A DNA stretch of 64,000 bases from Bacteroidota bacterium (GCA_947476185.1 CANJPX010000002.1:66810-130809); one strand, 5' to 3'; counted from the first letter of the stretch, positions 52,404 through 62,727 are shown. Translations and numbers: made by a program. The notes: generated by a model from the sequence alone, not told the origin.

Positions 52404-54002
52404 CTATGTCTTCTTGACAATTCGGAATCGTATCAACCAGGAATAAATGATCAATACCAATGCTAAATACATTGCAATTCGCCCAATATAATCACCAAAA
52501 CGTGTATAAAAAGTCCGCTCTGTTTTTAATTCGATATTACCTGCAATAACAGCAGGCACCCAATAATCTGTGGCTTGCAAAATTTCTCCGGTAGGATCTA
52601 TAAAACAAGAGATGCCAGTATTTCCGGAACGTGCGACCCATCTGCGATTTTCAATTGCCCGCAACCTGCCTAATTTCAAATGCTGAATATGTCCCGGAGT
52701 ATTTCCCCACCAGCCATCGTTAGTTATGATTGTAATAAAATTCGCTCCGCTATTAATATATTTTGCAATAAACTCCCCGTACACACTTTCGTAACAAATC
52801 ACAGGAGCAATCTTTGTCGGATTATCAGATGAAGTAAAAACCGTTCTTTCTGCTTGTGGACCTAAGCTACCGGTTGTTCCTCCCATTTCAAGAGCAAATT
52901 TATCCAGGTATTTCAAAACAAATTGGAAAGGCATTTGTTCAACTCCCGGAACCAATTTTGATTTATGATATTTCTGAATTTGCTTGCCATCATCAATTTG
53001 AAGGGCCGTATTGTATGCATCATAATAGCCTTCATCACCTGTATATTTGCGTGCAGTGGGAGATAATTTTTCTCCGGGCTTGAATGATTTATAAGTAGAT
53101 GCACCAACAACCATTTTTAATTTCGGGAACTTGGCAAGAAACTTTCTGATAGTAATTATGGAACTTGTTTGTTCCATATCCTCTTCCCAGATATCTTCAA
53201 TCAAAGCCGTTTCGGGCATTACAATATAATTGGTTGTTGAATCTGTTTTTTGCGAAGCCAGTTTCAACATTTTATCTAATTGCTCAGCATATGTTCCTGT
53301 AAATTTTTCGTTGTAAGGATCGATGTTCGGTTGAACGATCACGATCTTTTGTTCCTTAGCAGGATCGACAGGCAATGATCTTGTATAATAAAGAAGAGAA
53401 ACTGAAACAATGACCGGCAAAATGATTACTGCAAGTAATGCAATTATTTTTTTTTTATTCAGGGAATAAATAAGACAGGAAAACAGCAGACAATTAATAA
53501 CAAGTACCCACAAGCTTCCACCAAAAACCCCTGTGTATTCATACCATTGTATTAAACTAATAGTATCAGCAAAGCCATTTCCTAGAGTAAGCCAGGGCCA
53601 TGTTATCTGGTCTCCATGATACAAAAATTCGAAGGTTATCCATAATGAGATAAATGTCAGATACCCCAATTTTTCACCAATTCTCTTTTTTACTTTATGA
53701 AAAAATAAAAAAACAACAGCCATAAAGAGTGCATTAAAAATAATAGCCATAATAGCCCCACCCATAGAAGCATTTTTTATCCACCAGGTGGTAATAATGT
53801 TCCATGTAATAAAAGCAAGGTATGCATTAAAAAAAAGTGTCCTTGCTTTGTATTTATCCGGATTCAGAAAAACAGTGTGTTCAACTACAAGCAAAGGAAT
53901 AAATGCAACAAAAAGCAATGGGATCCAGCCATGAGGAAACCATGCGAATGCTAACAACAAACCTGTCAGTATTGATAAGAGATATAATTGGTATTTTTTC
54001 AC
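52404..54002 (-). CDS. lnt: Apolipoprotein N-acyltransferase
   Basis: Adds the third fatty acid to the N-terminal cysteine of lipoproteins at the inner membrane. The 532-residue protein has about eight hydrophobic segments at the N-terminus, a nitrilase-type domain in the middle and a final membrane helix. Catalytic triad: Glu264 in MPETALI, Lys349 in SKLVPGVE, Cys403 in VICYES. The positions agree with E. coli Lnt (267, 335, 387). TNDGWWGNTPGHIQHL is the conserved substrate-proximal motif. It is needed for GldJ- and GldB-type lipoproteins. The gene ends 23 bases before the next gene downstream is reached and is probably transcribed alone. Confidence 0.95.
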   Translation of the reverse strand: MKKYQLYLLSILTGLLLAFAWFPHGWIPLLFVAFIPLLVVEHTVFLNPDKYKARTLFFNAYLAFITWNIITTWWIKNASMGGAIMAIIFNALFMAVVFLFFHKVKKRIGEKLGYLTFISLWITFEFLYHGDQITWPWLTLGNGFADTISLIQWYEYTGVFGGSLWVLVINCLLFSCLIYSLNKKKIIALLAVIILPVIVSVSLLYYTRSLPVDPAKEQKIVIVQPNIDPYNEKFTGTYAEQLDKMLKLASQKTDSTTNYIVMPETALIEDIWEEDMEQTSSIITIRKFLAKFPKLKMVVGASTYKSFKPGEKLSPTARKYTGDEGYYDAYNTALQIDDGKQIQKYHKSKLVPGVEQMPFQFVLKYLDKFALEMGGTTGSLGPQAERTVFTSSDNPTKIAPVICYESVYGEFIAKYINSGANFITIITNDGWWGNTPGHIQHLKLGRLRAIENRRWVARSGNTGISCFIDPTGEILQATDYWVPAVIAGNIELKTERTFYTRFGDYIGRIAMYLALVLIIYSWLIRFRIVKKT

Positions 54003-54030
54003 TTAAATTTTGGTGACAAAGATAACAAAA

Positions 54031-54654
54031 TCAATGTGAGAATGAAGCAATGGTACATTTTGGAATATTCCATTTTCCTTTCCATTCATTTATTGAAATA
54101 ACAGCTCCGTCACAAGTCAAGAAATTCCCTTTTTCATCCTTTTTGATAATTGTGAGTTTCCCATCAGCCAAGGCATCCAAAACCTTCTTCTGAACATCGG
54201 CTTTCGAAATAATCTCATTTTTATTCACCAATGAAACACCAAATGCATTATTACGGAGATCCATTACAGAACTTATGGAATCAGGCAAAATTGCATCTTC
54301 CAAAGCATGTTTTTTATATTGAAGATAATTGCCTTTTTCATGTGCTTTTCCAAGACTCAATGTCTGTTTTCTCCCAATTTTCAATGTAAGTGAAGCCATC
54401 CAATAGGTATGCTTAAATGCATCCAAATTGCCTCCGGTATTATCGACACCTATCAACCCATTTTGTTTTATGGAATCAACAACCAACAACACTTCCCTTG
54501 CAATTTTTAATGCTTTTTTGGCTTTAACAGGATGAAAAAGCACCCAGCATTTTTCGGGACGAGAAAGTTTTTTAAAGGATGATTGCGCCATCAACATCGA
54601 AAATGAAAAGAGAAGTATCAGGAAGAAAAATTGCTTGAGCATATTTACCGTCAA
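54031..54654 (-). CDS. Exported DUF6973-like protein
   Basis: A 207-residue protein with a signal peptide (MLKQFFFLILLFSFSMLMAQ; a later ATG at 54642 gives this start, the longer frame begins at 54654). The mature part has NLDAFKHTYWMASLTLKIGRKQTLSLGKAHE, a helical histidine-rich core seen in DUF6973-type proteins, and a conserved DLRNNAFGVSL segment. The closely spaced His and Glu residues may bind metal. Function unknown. It is upstream of lnt on the same strand with 28 bases between. Confidence 0.55.
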   Translation of the reverse strand: MTVNMLKQFFFLILLFSFSMLMAQSSFKKLSRPEKCWVLFHPVKAKKALKIAREVLLVVDSIKQNGLIGVDNTGGNLDAFKHTYWMASLTLKIGRKQTLSLGKAHEKGNYLQYKKHALEDAILPDSISSVMDLRNNAFGVSLVNKNEIISKADVQKKVLDALADGKLTIIKKDEKGNFLTCDGAVISINEWKGKWNIPKCTIASFSH

Positions 54655-54686
54655 TTCATATAAATAGTACCAAAATTAATATTAAT

Positions 54687-54694
54687 TACATTTG
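54687..54694 (+). promoter_or_regulatory. -7 element upstream of the membrane glycosyltransferase gene
   Basis: TACATTTG exactly matches TAnnTTTG and lies 18 bases before the ATG at 54713, giving a leader of about 10 bases. No clear -33 TTTG at the expected distance. Confidence 0.4.
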
Positions 54695-54712
54695 TATGCC
54701 TGAAATAAAAAC

Positions 54713-56251
54713 ATGAGCACAAAATTATTTTTTCTACTACTTTTCTTACATATAACCGCCTGGCTAGCCTTAAAACCTGTTTGGCCTTTCAGCGATGATT
54801 ATTGGTACGCCTTTCATGCGCATAATTTTTCGGAAGGATCTGTTAATTTAACATACAACCAGTTTCAAAACAGGTTTGGAGTTTATTTTCCTACAAGCCT
54901 GCTTGTTTACTTCTTTAAAACAAATCCATATACACTAGCATTGTGGCCACTTATAGCCAGTTGCCTGACAATTTCGGTTGTCTTCCTGTTTCTTGAAAGG
55001 ACAACCAATAGTACCATTGCGTTAATCAGTACCTTTCTAATTGCGGTCAATACAACACAAATCACCTATTCTATCGCGCTATTCCCTGATCTGATCGTCG
55101 CCCTATTTTGCATTACAACTATATTTCTACTTAATTACGGAAGGCAAAATCAAAAGATAATTTATCCTGTTCTATTGAATATATCTTTTTTGCTAGGATT
55201 TTTCACCAAGGAAACCATCGTTTTGATAGTACCCTTTATTCTTCTTGTCCTATTTTATGATCTAAGTAAAAAGCAAAATAGTTTATTTTGGAAAAGAACT
55301 ATTTCACTAGGACTTTGCTCAGCACTCCTCCATTTTTTAATATACTTCAGTTTAACCGGAGATGCTTTTTTTAGGTTCAGATCTTTACTGGATTTCAATA
55401 ATAAATTTATGAGTTCCGAAGTCAGTGCATATATTAAATCGTCTTACAGTTCAAATATATTCACTTGGCTCAATGGAGAACTTGGATATTTTTTTATTTT
55501 AATATTTGCTTTATTCACATTTTTTAAAGCGAAAGAAAGACCAAAAAACGATCTGTATTTTTTCATCACCATATACACATTTGTATTATTAGCCGAATTC
55601 ATTATTATGTTCCATACCGAAAAATACGGCATGCTATTTAGTGTGGACAGGCTGTGGATAATAACAATTGCTCCCCTATCAATCTTGTCAGCATTTCACA
55701 TTACGAAAGGTAAGAATGAATTTTATTTTTATTTAATGCTCGTTTTTTTTATACTTTGTTTGTATAATTTCTATGCGACCTCTTTTAACAGGTCAGTACT
55801 ATTCGGATCATTCCTTTTAGCATCACAATTATCATTTTATTTAAAACAAAAAAATAAAAATTGGCGATATCTGCTACTAGTTCCATTTTTGATCTTAGCG
55901 ACCCACTTCATTTATAATAATACGAATTATCGTTTTGCTACCTTGAGTTCAGGAAATATAATTAAAGAGCAATTGGATGAAATAAATATATCCAGTAATT
56001 CAGAAAAAAAAATAATTTATACGGATAAAGATCTCGCTGAAAACCATATTGTTTACAATGACTTTAAAGAATATCCGAATTTATTATTCCAGCCATTTGA
56101 TAAATATGATTCATTGGAACAGGCAACTGACCTTTATGTAATTGTGAATACTGAGGAAGTTAAAATTCCTGATTTTATTTTGAACTCTTCGAAAAAATGG
56201 GAGAAGAAATATGATGCAGGAAAGTTGTTGATTTATAAGAAAAGTGAATGA
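54713..56251 (+). CDS. GT39/ArnT-like membrane glycosyltransferase
   Basis: A 512-residue polytopic protein with about ten to twelve transmembrane segments in the first 380 residues and a short soluble C-terminus. The first loop contains PFSDDYWYAFHAHNFSEGSVNL, an acidic pair followed by aromatic residues, the catalytic-loop position of polyprenol-phosphate-sugar-dependent GT-C enzymes (PMT/ArnT). Later, RTTNSTIALISTFLIAVNTTQ and FFTKETIVLIVPFILLV are typical GT-C segments. It probably transfers a sugar from a lipid carrier to an envelope acceptor; donor and acceptor are unknown. A methyltransferase and a GT2 lie near the right end. Confidence 0.72.
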   Translation: MSTKLFFLLLFLHITAWLALKPVWPFSDDYWYAFHAHNFSEGSVNLTYNQFQNRFGVYFPTSLLVYFFKTNPYTLALWPLIASCLTISVVFLFLERTTNSTIALISTFLIAVNTTQITYSIALFPDLIVALFCITTIFLLNYGRQNQKIIYPVLLNISFLLGFFTKETIVLIVPFILLVLFYDLSKKQNSLFWKRTISLGLCSALLHFLIYFSLTGDAFFRFRSLLDFNNKFMSSEVSAYIKSSYSSNIFTWLNGELGYFFILIFALFTFFKAKERPKNDLYFFITIYTFVLLAEFIIMFHTEKYGMLFSVDRLWIITIAPLSILSAFHITKGKNEFYFYLMLVFFILCLYNFYATSFNRSVLFGSFLLASQLSFYLKQKNKNWRYLLLVPFLILATHFIYNNTNYRFATLSSGNIIKEQLDEINISSNSEKKIIYTDKDLAENHIVYNDFKEYPNLLFQPFDKYDSLEQATDLYVIVNTEEVKIPDFILNSSKKWEKKYDAGKLLIYKKSE

Positions 56252-56521
56252 ACATTCTTCTTCTTTCTGTTTTACATTAACATTTTTCTTTCTTTTGCTT
56301 CTCCAAAAGAAAGAAACAAAGAAAAAGAGACCACGAAAACCAACTACATTTTTTTCTTTCACGCAATCCTCTCGCATTTGCAGCCTGAAAAAATTGCAGT
56401 TCGCACTTTTCTTGGACGTCAGCCGCACCGGAGCAAATTAGCCTTTTTACAAGAACGAATTTGTAAAATTGGCAGCTAGTATTGATCGCATTCTGTTTCT
56501 ATTTAATAAAAAGAAAAGTAA
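56252..56521. repeat. Intergenic element with long palindrome
   Basis: A 270-base region with no accepted gene. It opens with a palindrome at 56285-56316 (TTTCTTTCTTTTG pairs perfectly with CAAAAGAAAGAAA around CTTCTC), which can act as terminator. The following sequence to about 56450 includes GGACGTCAGCCGCACCGGAGC, higher in GC than the surroundings. Short frames on both strands are not convincing. I suspect a repeated intergenic element of the kind common in Bacteroidota. Confidence 0.5.
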
Positions 56522-59500
56522 TTAACGCATAAGAAACATTTTACCAAATCCTTTTTTGAAATATTGATCCGCACCACTGTTGCGATGCTCAATATCTTCT
56601 CCATGCAACGTTGTAACCACTCTATACAGATAGACACCATTTGCCAACTGGTCACCAAATTCATCTTTCCCATCCCAGGCATAATCGGTAATATTCCTGC
56701 CAATATGTATCAGGCCTAATTCATCATTGGTAATTTCACGGACAACTTTTCCGGTGATGGTTAAAATTTGAATTTTAAAATACGTTGGCACCTCTGATCC
56801 TGTAAGAGTAAATACAAAATGAGTAGCCGTAGAAAAAGGATTCGGGTAATTCATTATTTCAGTGATGGTCGCCTTATTCACCACCTCAAAACTAATTTTA
56901 TAATCAATGGATCCGGATTGATTATCAGATTTATCTTTTGCCTGCACGATCATTTGATATTTACCATCTTCAAACAATATAGGTGTATAATTAAGTTTAC
57001 AACTGTTATTCGGCAATACAGCGGGAATAAAAGACAAAAAAGAACCGAAATAAATTCGTTGTGCTACAGATGAAGATGGAGACTGAATAAATAATTTAAA
57101 ATCATTGGTGTCATTCAAGGCCAAAAATTGATTTTCATCTTTGAGTTGTATCAGGATATTTGGTTTCGCGGAAACAACATCACTATTTAAAATATGAATA
57201 CCATCAAACGTGACATCTAAAAGCGGATTTATTTTGTCGACAGAAACAGCAAATGGAATCCGGATAATATTATTAAAATGATATTGTTCCAATTGAGATC
57301 GGGTTTGATTGATCGGGTTCACTTCCACCCACAAAGCATTATTTCCTTTATAGGTTGCAGTATTCACCTCAATAGAATCAATAATCACTTCGGCAGGAGA
57401 AAATGGTTTCTTCTTAAGTTTTGATGGAAGAGCATGGTTTACTCTGTTCGCATCTTCGATCCAATAGGTTACCAACAGACTATCCGTAAAAGAATACTCA
57501 CTGATATTTTGAATCGGCAAACGGATCTTTAAATTATCTCCTTCTTGCAGAACAGAGTCGTTCATTGCATAACCCATTGGCGGATTAATAGCAGCTTCGG
57601 GAACGGGAGTATAGATCACTTGCCAACGATCTAGTTGTGGAGGCGTGTTTAATGAATCATCTTTCATAAATGCCACCAACCGTATCTTTGGATATAATGC
57701 AGCATTTGCATACGAACTTAAATTTCCAATATTTAAATTCGCAGTTGTAAAATCAGCAAGAGTTGTTTCACCAAGTGCATTTATTCCGATCAATCTTACA
57801 ACAATGCTATCATCTGTAGAAACCCCATCAACTGTATGCTGTTTCCATGACAATGAATCCCAGCTAAGTGCAGGTCCAATAACTGGTGATGAAACAAACC
57901 CTTCCGTCCAGTTTGATTTTACAATTGTATCCATCTGAATAATTGAGTTAACTGAATCACCAACAATTTCACGTGCTGACCCAATTGAAGATCCCTTTTT
58001 TCCAAAAAATATAAACGGTCTATTATCAACAATTGCCCGGATTCCTCCACTGCCGAATGATTCGAAGGATTGATACAAAGTAGTGTCCATATGAATGTTC
58101 GCATTCCCTTGACTATATGCCATCACATAACTACCATTTGGAATGCCGTTGACAAAGTTCTTAATTGTCGGGCGCCAATAACTAGTTTCATTTGAATAAA
58201 AATCAAATGCAAATAAATTTCTGGGAACACAATGCCTGTTTCCATATTGCCCGTAAAACAAATCAGGGATTGTTGCACCAACAGGAGTTGTAGCAGGCGG
58301 AAGAAGCATCACACTTTGCTCCGGATCACCGCTATATTGATCAAAGATAACAAAGGTTATTCCTGTAAATGGAGTACAACTCCAATAATGCATGAGTCCA
58401 CCACCTAAATGATAACAAATATCTAAAGGATAAATATATGGATAGATCCCATTTTTACAGATCAATGTTTTTATATCATCCACAAAGTCAAATTTGCGTT
58501 GAGGTCTGTTAAATTTTACGTATTGATAACCGTCATTTTTAAACTGAAAGAAGTGAGCTTGTTCCCAGCCTCTTTTATTTTTTATATATTGGAAAGAACT
58601 TTCGCGCCAACTATTTCCTGTTCCGGCATCTGTTGTAGGACTTACACGCCAGTAATAAACAGTGCTATCTAGAAATGGAAAAATAGCTGAAGGCTTCCAT
58701 GTCACAACACCACCGGGAGCATTCACAATAACATATTTCATCAATGGGCTATCGTAAGTGTCGGTAGTATCAATTTGAAAAATATAATTTTTCGCTGCGG
58801 CAAATGGATTTGCAGTGGACGCTTTTAACGTTATGGTATCTGTTGGAATGATGGCAAACTCATATGGATAAACCGGTACAATGGCACCACCATTTAATAT
58901 TGCATCAACATACGTTGTAGAATTATTCGTTTCATCTAATTCATCAACATTGTTATAAGCATCCAATGTTATTTTTATTTTGTTCAATCCGATATCGGTT
59001 GAAAAATTTATTGGCAATTTAAAAGCAATCGTGTCTTTAAATATGGGAGCAGCATTTCTGATGGAGACAGTAGTAGAATCGCCATTAGGTGCAATACGAA
59101 CCAATTCATTTATTATCGTATCATTTTTCGCCCGTCCGAGATTTGTGCGAACAGCATAAACAGTAAACGAATCGACACTGGAGATCATATCAAAATAGAC
59201 ATTGCTGTTCGTTATTTTATAATCCGGTTTCGGTTGAGCATTTAATCTTACTGCTGGATCACCATGTAACGTTATTTCATAACATGCAGCTCTGATCAGC
59301 GAATCTGAAAGACCAAATGATTCAATAGTGCTGATTGATTTTTTTATACTGCTCCCAACGCTGTTGCCATAATTGGTCAAAGCGATCTGATGATAAAATT
59401 CATTGGAAAAAGAATTCAACGCATACGGAACTCCCAGTCCGACAGAAGCCAAATAACCAATCATTCCTTTATTAGGATTGATGACATATAATTCGGAAGT

Positions 59501-61531
59501 GGTAGGATCTGTTGAATGAATATCACCGGAATAACAACCATTTGCAAGCATAAATGGATAATGACCAGGTAATGGATTGTAAGAATTAATATCATCGATA
59601 CTTTGATCAAAAGTGATTCCGGAGGCATGTCCAAAAAAGGTCATCAGAGAAACACCGTTATCCATAAATTCTCTTAACGTATCGGAAGTATTGATGGATA
59701 CAGGTGCTGAGCTGGTCTTATAGAAACTTGAAACATTACCACCAAACAAGGTATCCTCAATAATAGTCTTATAATTTTCGAGATAGGTTTTAAAAGTAGA
59801 TTGTTCAGAAGCGGAGTTTCCACCACCGAAATGCAATACTTGTTTCATCCATTCTGCAGCAGGTTGACTTTCGTATTGTTGAATTTTATTTAAATAATCA
59901 TCAATGTCTGTTCCTGTTTTTGCTGCCAACCTACCTGTCGAAATACCGGGAGCAATGATCGTTCCCAAATAACCGGCAGTAAGCAAATGGTCGCTGGATG
60001 GATTTCCAAATGAAGGTACCAGATCAACAGGATAATACGTTGGGTCTTGTCTGCAATATTGCATATGGATCGATTTACCTAACAAAAATAAATTCTGAGG
60101 AGCTGTATTGAAAGTAGCAATAGTATAATGACAAAAATTTCTGATAGACAATGGACTTTTTACAATTCCATAAGCAAACTGATCATATAACTCATCGATA
60201 TCAGCGATCACAACATTGTGTAAACCTCCGGCAATGGAGCTTCTGTAATTTTTATAATTTATCGCAGAAGTCATTAATGAGTTATGCGTAATAATCAGAT
60301 ACGCTGAATCAGTTGCAGAAAAAAGAGAATAATCGGTGAATTTCGCTGTAGGAGTAACAGCTTGTAATGAATTGATATTTGTGATGTAAGCATCAGAAGT
60401 AATGAAACATTTTTTTTCTCCACCACTATTTGTGATCAACACACTATCGCTTGTTCCGATCGTAGCAACATCAACGCGTTTTGAATTTGTAAGATCATAA
60501 ACGTGGACTGTTCCGGATGAAGAAAAATTATTGATGATTAAAAAAGATTTTGGCTGAGCAGTATTTGGAACATACATTAAAAAATTATTTTTGCCTTCCA
60601 GGTCCATTGTATGCGGATATTTAATATTCACATAGGATACCATCGTTCGGTTAGAAGTAAAACCGGAATTTACACTTGTAAATAAAAATGGCGTTGTTGA
60701 AGCACCTAATGTTGAAGCCGCAACACTTTTTTCAAAACGATTTGATTCATATCCAAAAAAGGAAGTGTCAACGAAAGGCAAACTGTTGTATTCAATTTTT
60801 AAGTGATGGTCAAGTGGAAAAAGCCCATCTTTTGAAGCACCTAAAACTACGGACTTAATATTTGCGGTTGGACCTGAAGTAAACACATTGGGAGTGTTCA
60901 CATAATAAGTTACAGAGGCCCCAAGATTCAAAACATTTGCATCAAACCATCCTTCCGATCGTGTGTAACGTGCATCTGTTCCACCAACAATATCTGTTTC
61001 GCCTTCATAATATCCATCATGAAATTCCCGCACTTCCTCTTTAAAAAAATAATTTTCGGGAAGGTAAGAACTAAAAGAAAAATCCGACTCCGCGATCATG
61101 CGAGCATTTGAAACAGAAGAATTCCAAGTTAAAAAATAAACAGCCGTATCATTTATTAAACTATAATACGGATTCGGAAGGAAGCTTGTATTAACATATA
61201 ATAATGAATCTAATTTCCCATCATTTTTTTCCGCATAAAATTCGATGTAATCAGAAGAATTCAGTTGGTTATCGGCTTCACCTTGAATAAAAATATGTTG
61301 TTGAATTCCTTTATTAAAGATCTGAAAATTGTGAGGATCAATTCCGCCCGAACCGCAAGGAATACCTGCAGAGGCAAGCGTTGCAGAATCGATGCGACAA
61401 ATACCGTTTTGTGCAATTTTTATTTTATAATAATTTTGTGAGTAGTTGATCCATTCGTTGCCGTATGTCTGCGATCTCACCTGAGAAGTGATGAATACAA
61501 TTACACAAATGGCAAGTAAACGTTTGATCAT
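56522..61531 (-). CDS. C25-family (gingipain/PorU-like) cysteine peptidase, 1669 residues
   Basis: An exported, very large protein. After a signal peptide (about 1-20, ending VRSQ), N-terminal beta domains; then a C25 caspase fold (about 400-780) with catalytic His635 (FFGHASG) and Cys666 (LANGCYSGD); then several Ig-like or CARDB-like domains (for example VDELDETNNSTTYVDAIL); and a C-terminal FlgD-like Ig domain with NYPNPFSTATHF and WDGKDEFGDQLANGVYLYR, like the end of PorU at 21.5 kb. Its order with the overlapping PorV-family gene mirrors porU-porV, though there the peptidase comes first. It may be a second sortase, or a secreted protease exported by T9SS. No type A sorting domain is obvious. 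Confidence 0.85.
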   Translation of the reverse strand: MIKRLLAICVIVFITSQVRSQTYGNEWINYSQNYYKIKIAQNGICRIDSATLASAGIPCGSGGIDPHNFQIFNKGIQQHIFIQGEADNQLNSSDYIEFYAEKNDGKLDSLLYVNTSFLPNPYYSLINDTAVYFLTWNSSVSNARMIAESDFSFSSYLPENYFFKEEVREFHDGYYEGETDIVGGTDARYTRSEGWFDANVLNLGASVTYYVNTPNVFTSGPTANIKSVVLGASKDGLFPLDHHLKIEYNSLPFVDTSFFGYESNRFEKSVAASTLGASTTPFLFTSVNSGFTSNRTMVSYVNIKYPHTMDLEGKNNFLMYVPNTAQPKSFLIINNFSSSGTVHVYDLTNSKRVDVATIGTSDSVLITNSGGEKKCFITSDAYITNINSLQAVTPTAKFTDYSLFSATDSAYLIITHNSLMTSAINYKNYRSSIAGGLHNVVIADIDELYDQFAYGIVKSPLSIRNFCHYTIATFNTAPQNLFLLGKSIHMQYCRQDPTYYPVDLVPSFGNPSSDHLLTAGYLGTIIAPGISTGRLAAKTGTDIDDYLNKIQQYESQPAAEWMKQVLHFGGGNSASEQSTFKTYLENYKTIIEDTLFGGNVSSFYKTSSAPVSINTSDTLREFMDNGVSLMTFFGHASGITFDQSIDDINSYNPLPGHYPFMLANGCYSGDIHSTDPTTSELYVINPNKGMIGYLASVGLGVPYALNSFSNEFYHQIALTNYGNSVGSSIKKSISTIESFGLSDSLIRAACYEITLHGDPAVRLNAQPKPDYKITNSNVYFDMISSVDSFTVYAVRTNLGRAKNDTIINELVRIAPNGDSTTVSIRNAAPIFKDTIAFKLPINFSTDIGLNKIKITLDAYNNVDELDETNNSTTYVDAILNGGAIVPVYPYEFAIIPTDTITLKASTANPFAAAKNYIFQIDTTDTYDSPLMKYVIVNAPGGVVTWKPSAIFPFLDSTVYYWRVSPTTDAGTGNSWRESSFQYIKNKRGWEQAHFFQFKNDGYQYVKFNRPQRKFDFVDDIKTLICKNGIYPYIYPLDICYHLGGGLMHYWSCTPFTGITFVIFDQYSGDPEQSVMLLPPATTPVGATIPDLFYGQYGNRHCVPRNLFAFDFYSNETSYWRPTIKNFVNGIPNGSYVMAYSQGNANIHMDTTLYQSFESFGSGGIRAIVDNRPFIFFGKKGSSIGSAREIVGDSVNSIIQMDTIVKSNWTEGFVSSPVIGPALSWDSLSWKQHTVDGVSTDDSIVVRLIGINALGETTLADFTTANLNIGNLSSYANAALYPKIRLVAFMKDDSLNTPPQLDRWQVIYTPVPEAAINPPMGYAMNDSVLQEGDNLKIRLPIQNISEYSFTDSLLVTYWIEDANRVNHALPSKLKKKPFSPAEVIIDSIEVNTATYKGNNALWVEVNPINQTRSQLEQYHFNNIIRIPFAVSVDKINPLLDVTFDGIHILNSDVVSAKPNILIQLKDENQFLALNDTNDFKLFIQSPSSSVAQRIYFGSFLSFIPAVLPNNSCKLNYTPILFEDGKYQMIVQAKDKSDNQSGSIDYKISFEVVNKATITEIMNYPNPFSTATHFVFTLTGSEVPTYFKIQILTITGKVVREITNDELGLIHIGRNITDYAWDGKDEFGDQLANGVYLYRVVTTLHGEDIEHRNSGADQYFKKGFGKMFLMR

Positions 61532-62607
61532 TTGACCTTTTTATTGATATCTACTTTTATCGAAAACACGTTGGAATAGAGTGCCACCGACTGATCACCA
61601 ATATCTGTTAAAGCATAGTCTATATAAACAGATTTTATTTTTACGCCCACACCAATGTTTGGCTGAAAAGTATGTATCTTTTTTCCTACCCCATCGGTAT
61701 ACGACTGGTAATTTCCAACACCGGCTCTTAAAAAGATCATGTTCATATAAGAAGCTTCTAAACCAAAATGAGGGTCAACGCTGACAACTTTACTTTTGAT
61801 AAGCACATTTCTTTTTCCATCGAATGTTGCATCAGCATCTAATTCGGCAAGCAAAGAAATTTTATCTGTAAAATCAAATTTGCGTGCAGCACCCAAAAGT
61901 AATTTCGGTAACGTTATTTCAACAGAATTTTCAGGGATTTCATTTCCGGTGGCTAAAAATACTTGTTTCGTTTCATCCGATAAATTATAGGTCCATGCAT
62001 TGAAAGTAGAGGTCACATCACGGGCCATTGCAGCAAACTTCCACTTTTTATAATCGTATTGAGCACCGGCATCTAATCCAAAACCCCAGGCACCTGCAAA
62101 ATCACCCACTTTCCTACGAATGATCTTCACATTTGCACCCAAGCGCAATCCTGGGATTTTCAATTGTTTGGCATATGAAACCAGAAAAGCATAGTCAACA
62201 GCCGAGAAAGTGGTGATACGATTATAATCTACATTCCCATTTGCATCGATCAATTCAGTGGTATTTGGAATATCATCCACACCAAAACGAACCATACTTA
62301 ACGCCAAAACACTTGAGGAATCTAATCTTGTTGCAAAAGCACCATAATCATATTTGGCAATACCGGCAAAGTATTCACTGTGCATCAAGGCCACCTGATT
62401 TTGATTTTTAATACCCAATAAGCCTGCAGGGTTCCAGTAACCTGCTGTAACATCATTCACAGATGTCACATAGGAATTAGACATTCCTAATGCTCTTGCT
62501 CCAACGCCAATATTTAAAAACTCATTACTGTATTTTGGTGCCTGGGCACAAATAATAGAAATAAAGCTTAAAAAAGCAATCGAAGTAGTCGAAAATTTCT
62601 TGTTCAT
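61528..62607 (-). CDS. PorV/PorQ-family outer-membrane protein
   Basis: About 359 residues from the ATG at 62607 (MNKKFSTTSIAFLSFISIICAQ, signal peptide); an ATG at 62616 is an alternative. The N-terminus EFLNIGVGARALGMSNSYVTSVNDVTAGYWNPAGL is the PorV/PorQ hallmark, a FadL-like barrel. Strands continue to SVYIDYALTDIG and a final SIKVDINKK strand. Its stop overlaps the C25 peptidase start by four bases (ATGA), so the two are coupled. PorV carries T9SS cargo to PorU; PorQ binds PorZ. This gene is clearly diverged from porV at 20.2 kb, suggesting a dedicated partner for the peptidase. Confidence 0.85.
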   Translation of the reverse strand: MNKKFSTTSIAFLSFISIICAQAPKYSNEFLNIGVGARALGMSNSYVTSVNDVTAGYWNPAGLLGIKNQNQVALMHSEYFAGIAKYDYGAFATRLDSSSVLALSMVRFGVDDIPNTTELIDANGNVDYNRITTFSAVDYAFLVSYAKQLKIPGLRLGANVKIIRRKVGDFAGAWGFGLDAGAQYDYKKWKFAAMARDVTSTFNAWTYNLSDETKQVFLATGNEIPENSVEITLPKLLLGAARKFDFTDKISLLAELDADATFDGKRNVLIKSKVVSVDPHFGLEASYMNMIFLRAGVGNYQSYTDGVGKKIHTFQPNIGVGVKIKSVYIDYALTDIGDQSVALYSNVFSIKVDINKKVK

Positions 62608-62704
62608 ATTGATCATAAAATTAAACTAATTTGCCATAATATCCAAACCAATGGCAAACGAAATTGGCTCAGGAATATTGCGTTATATACCTTTATTACT
62701 TCAT

Positions 62705-62712
62705 TATATTTG
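62705..62712 (+). promoter_or_regulatory. -7 element overlapping the start region of the methyltransferase gene
   Basis: TATATTTG matches TAnnTTTG exactly. It covers the TTG at 62710 that opens the longest frame, so translation more likely starts at 62728 or 62779. No suitable -33 TTTG at 17-20 bases. Confidence 0.4.
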
Positions 62713-62727
62713 CAGAAACTTTTCAGG

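Noticed and set aside
56244-56441. Short frames on both strands in the 56.25-56.5 kb gap
   Set aside because: They span a palindrome and a repeat-like element, have low-complexity lysine/phenylalanine content and no start signal.
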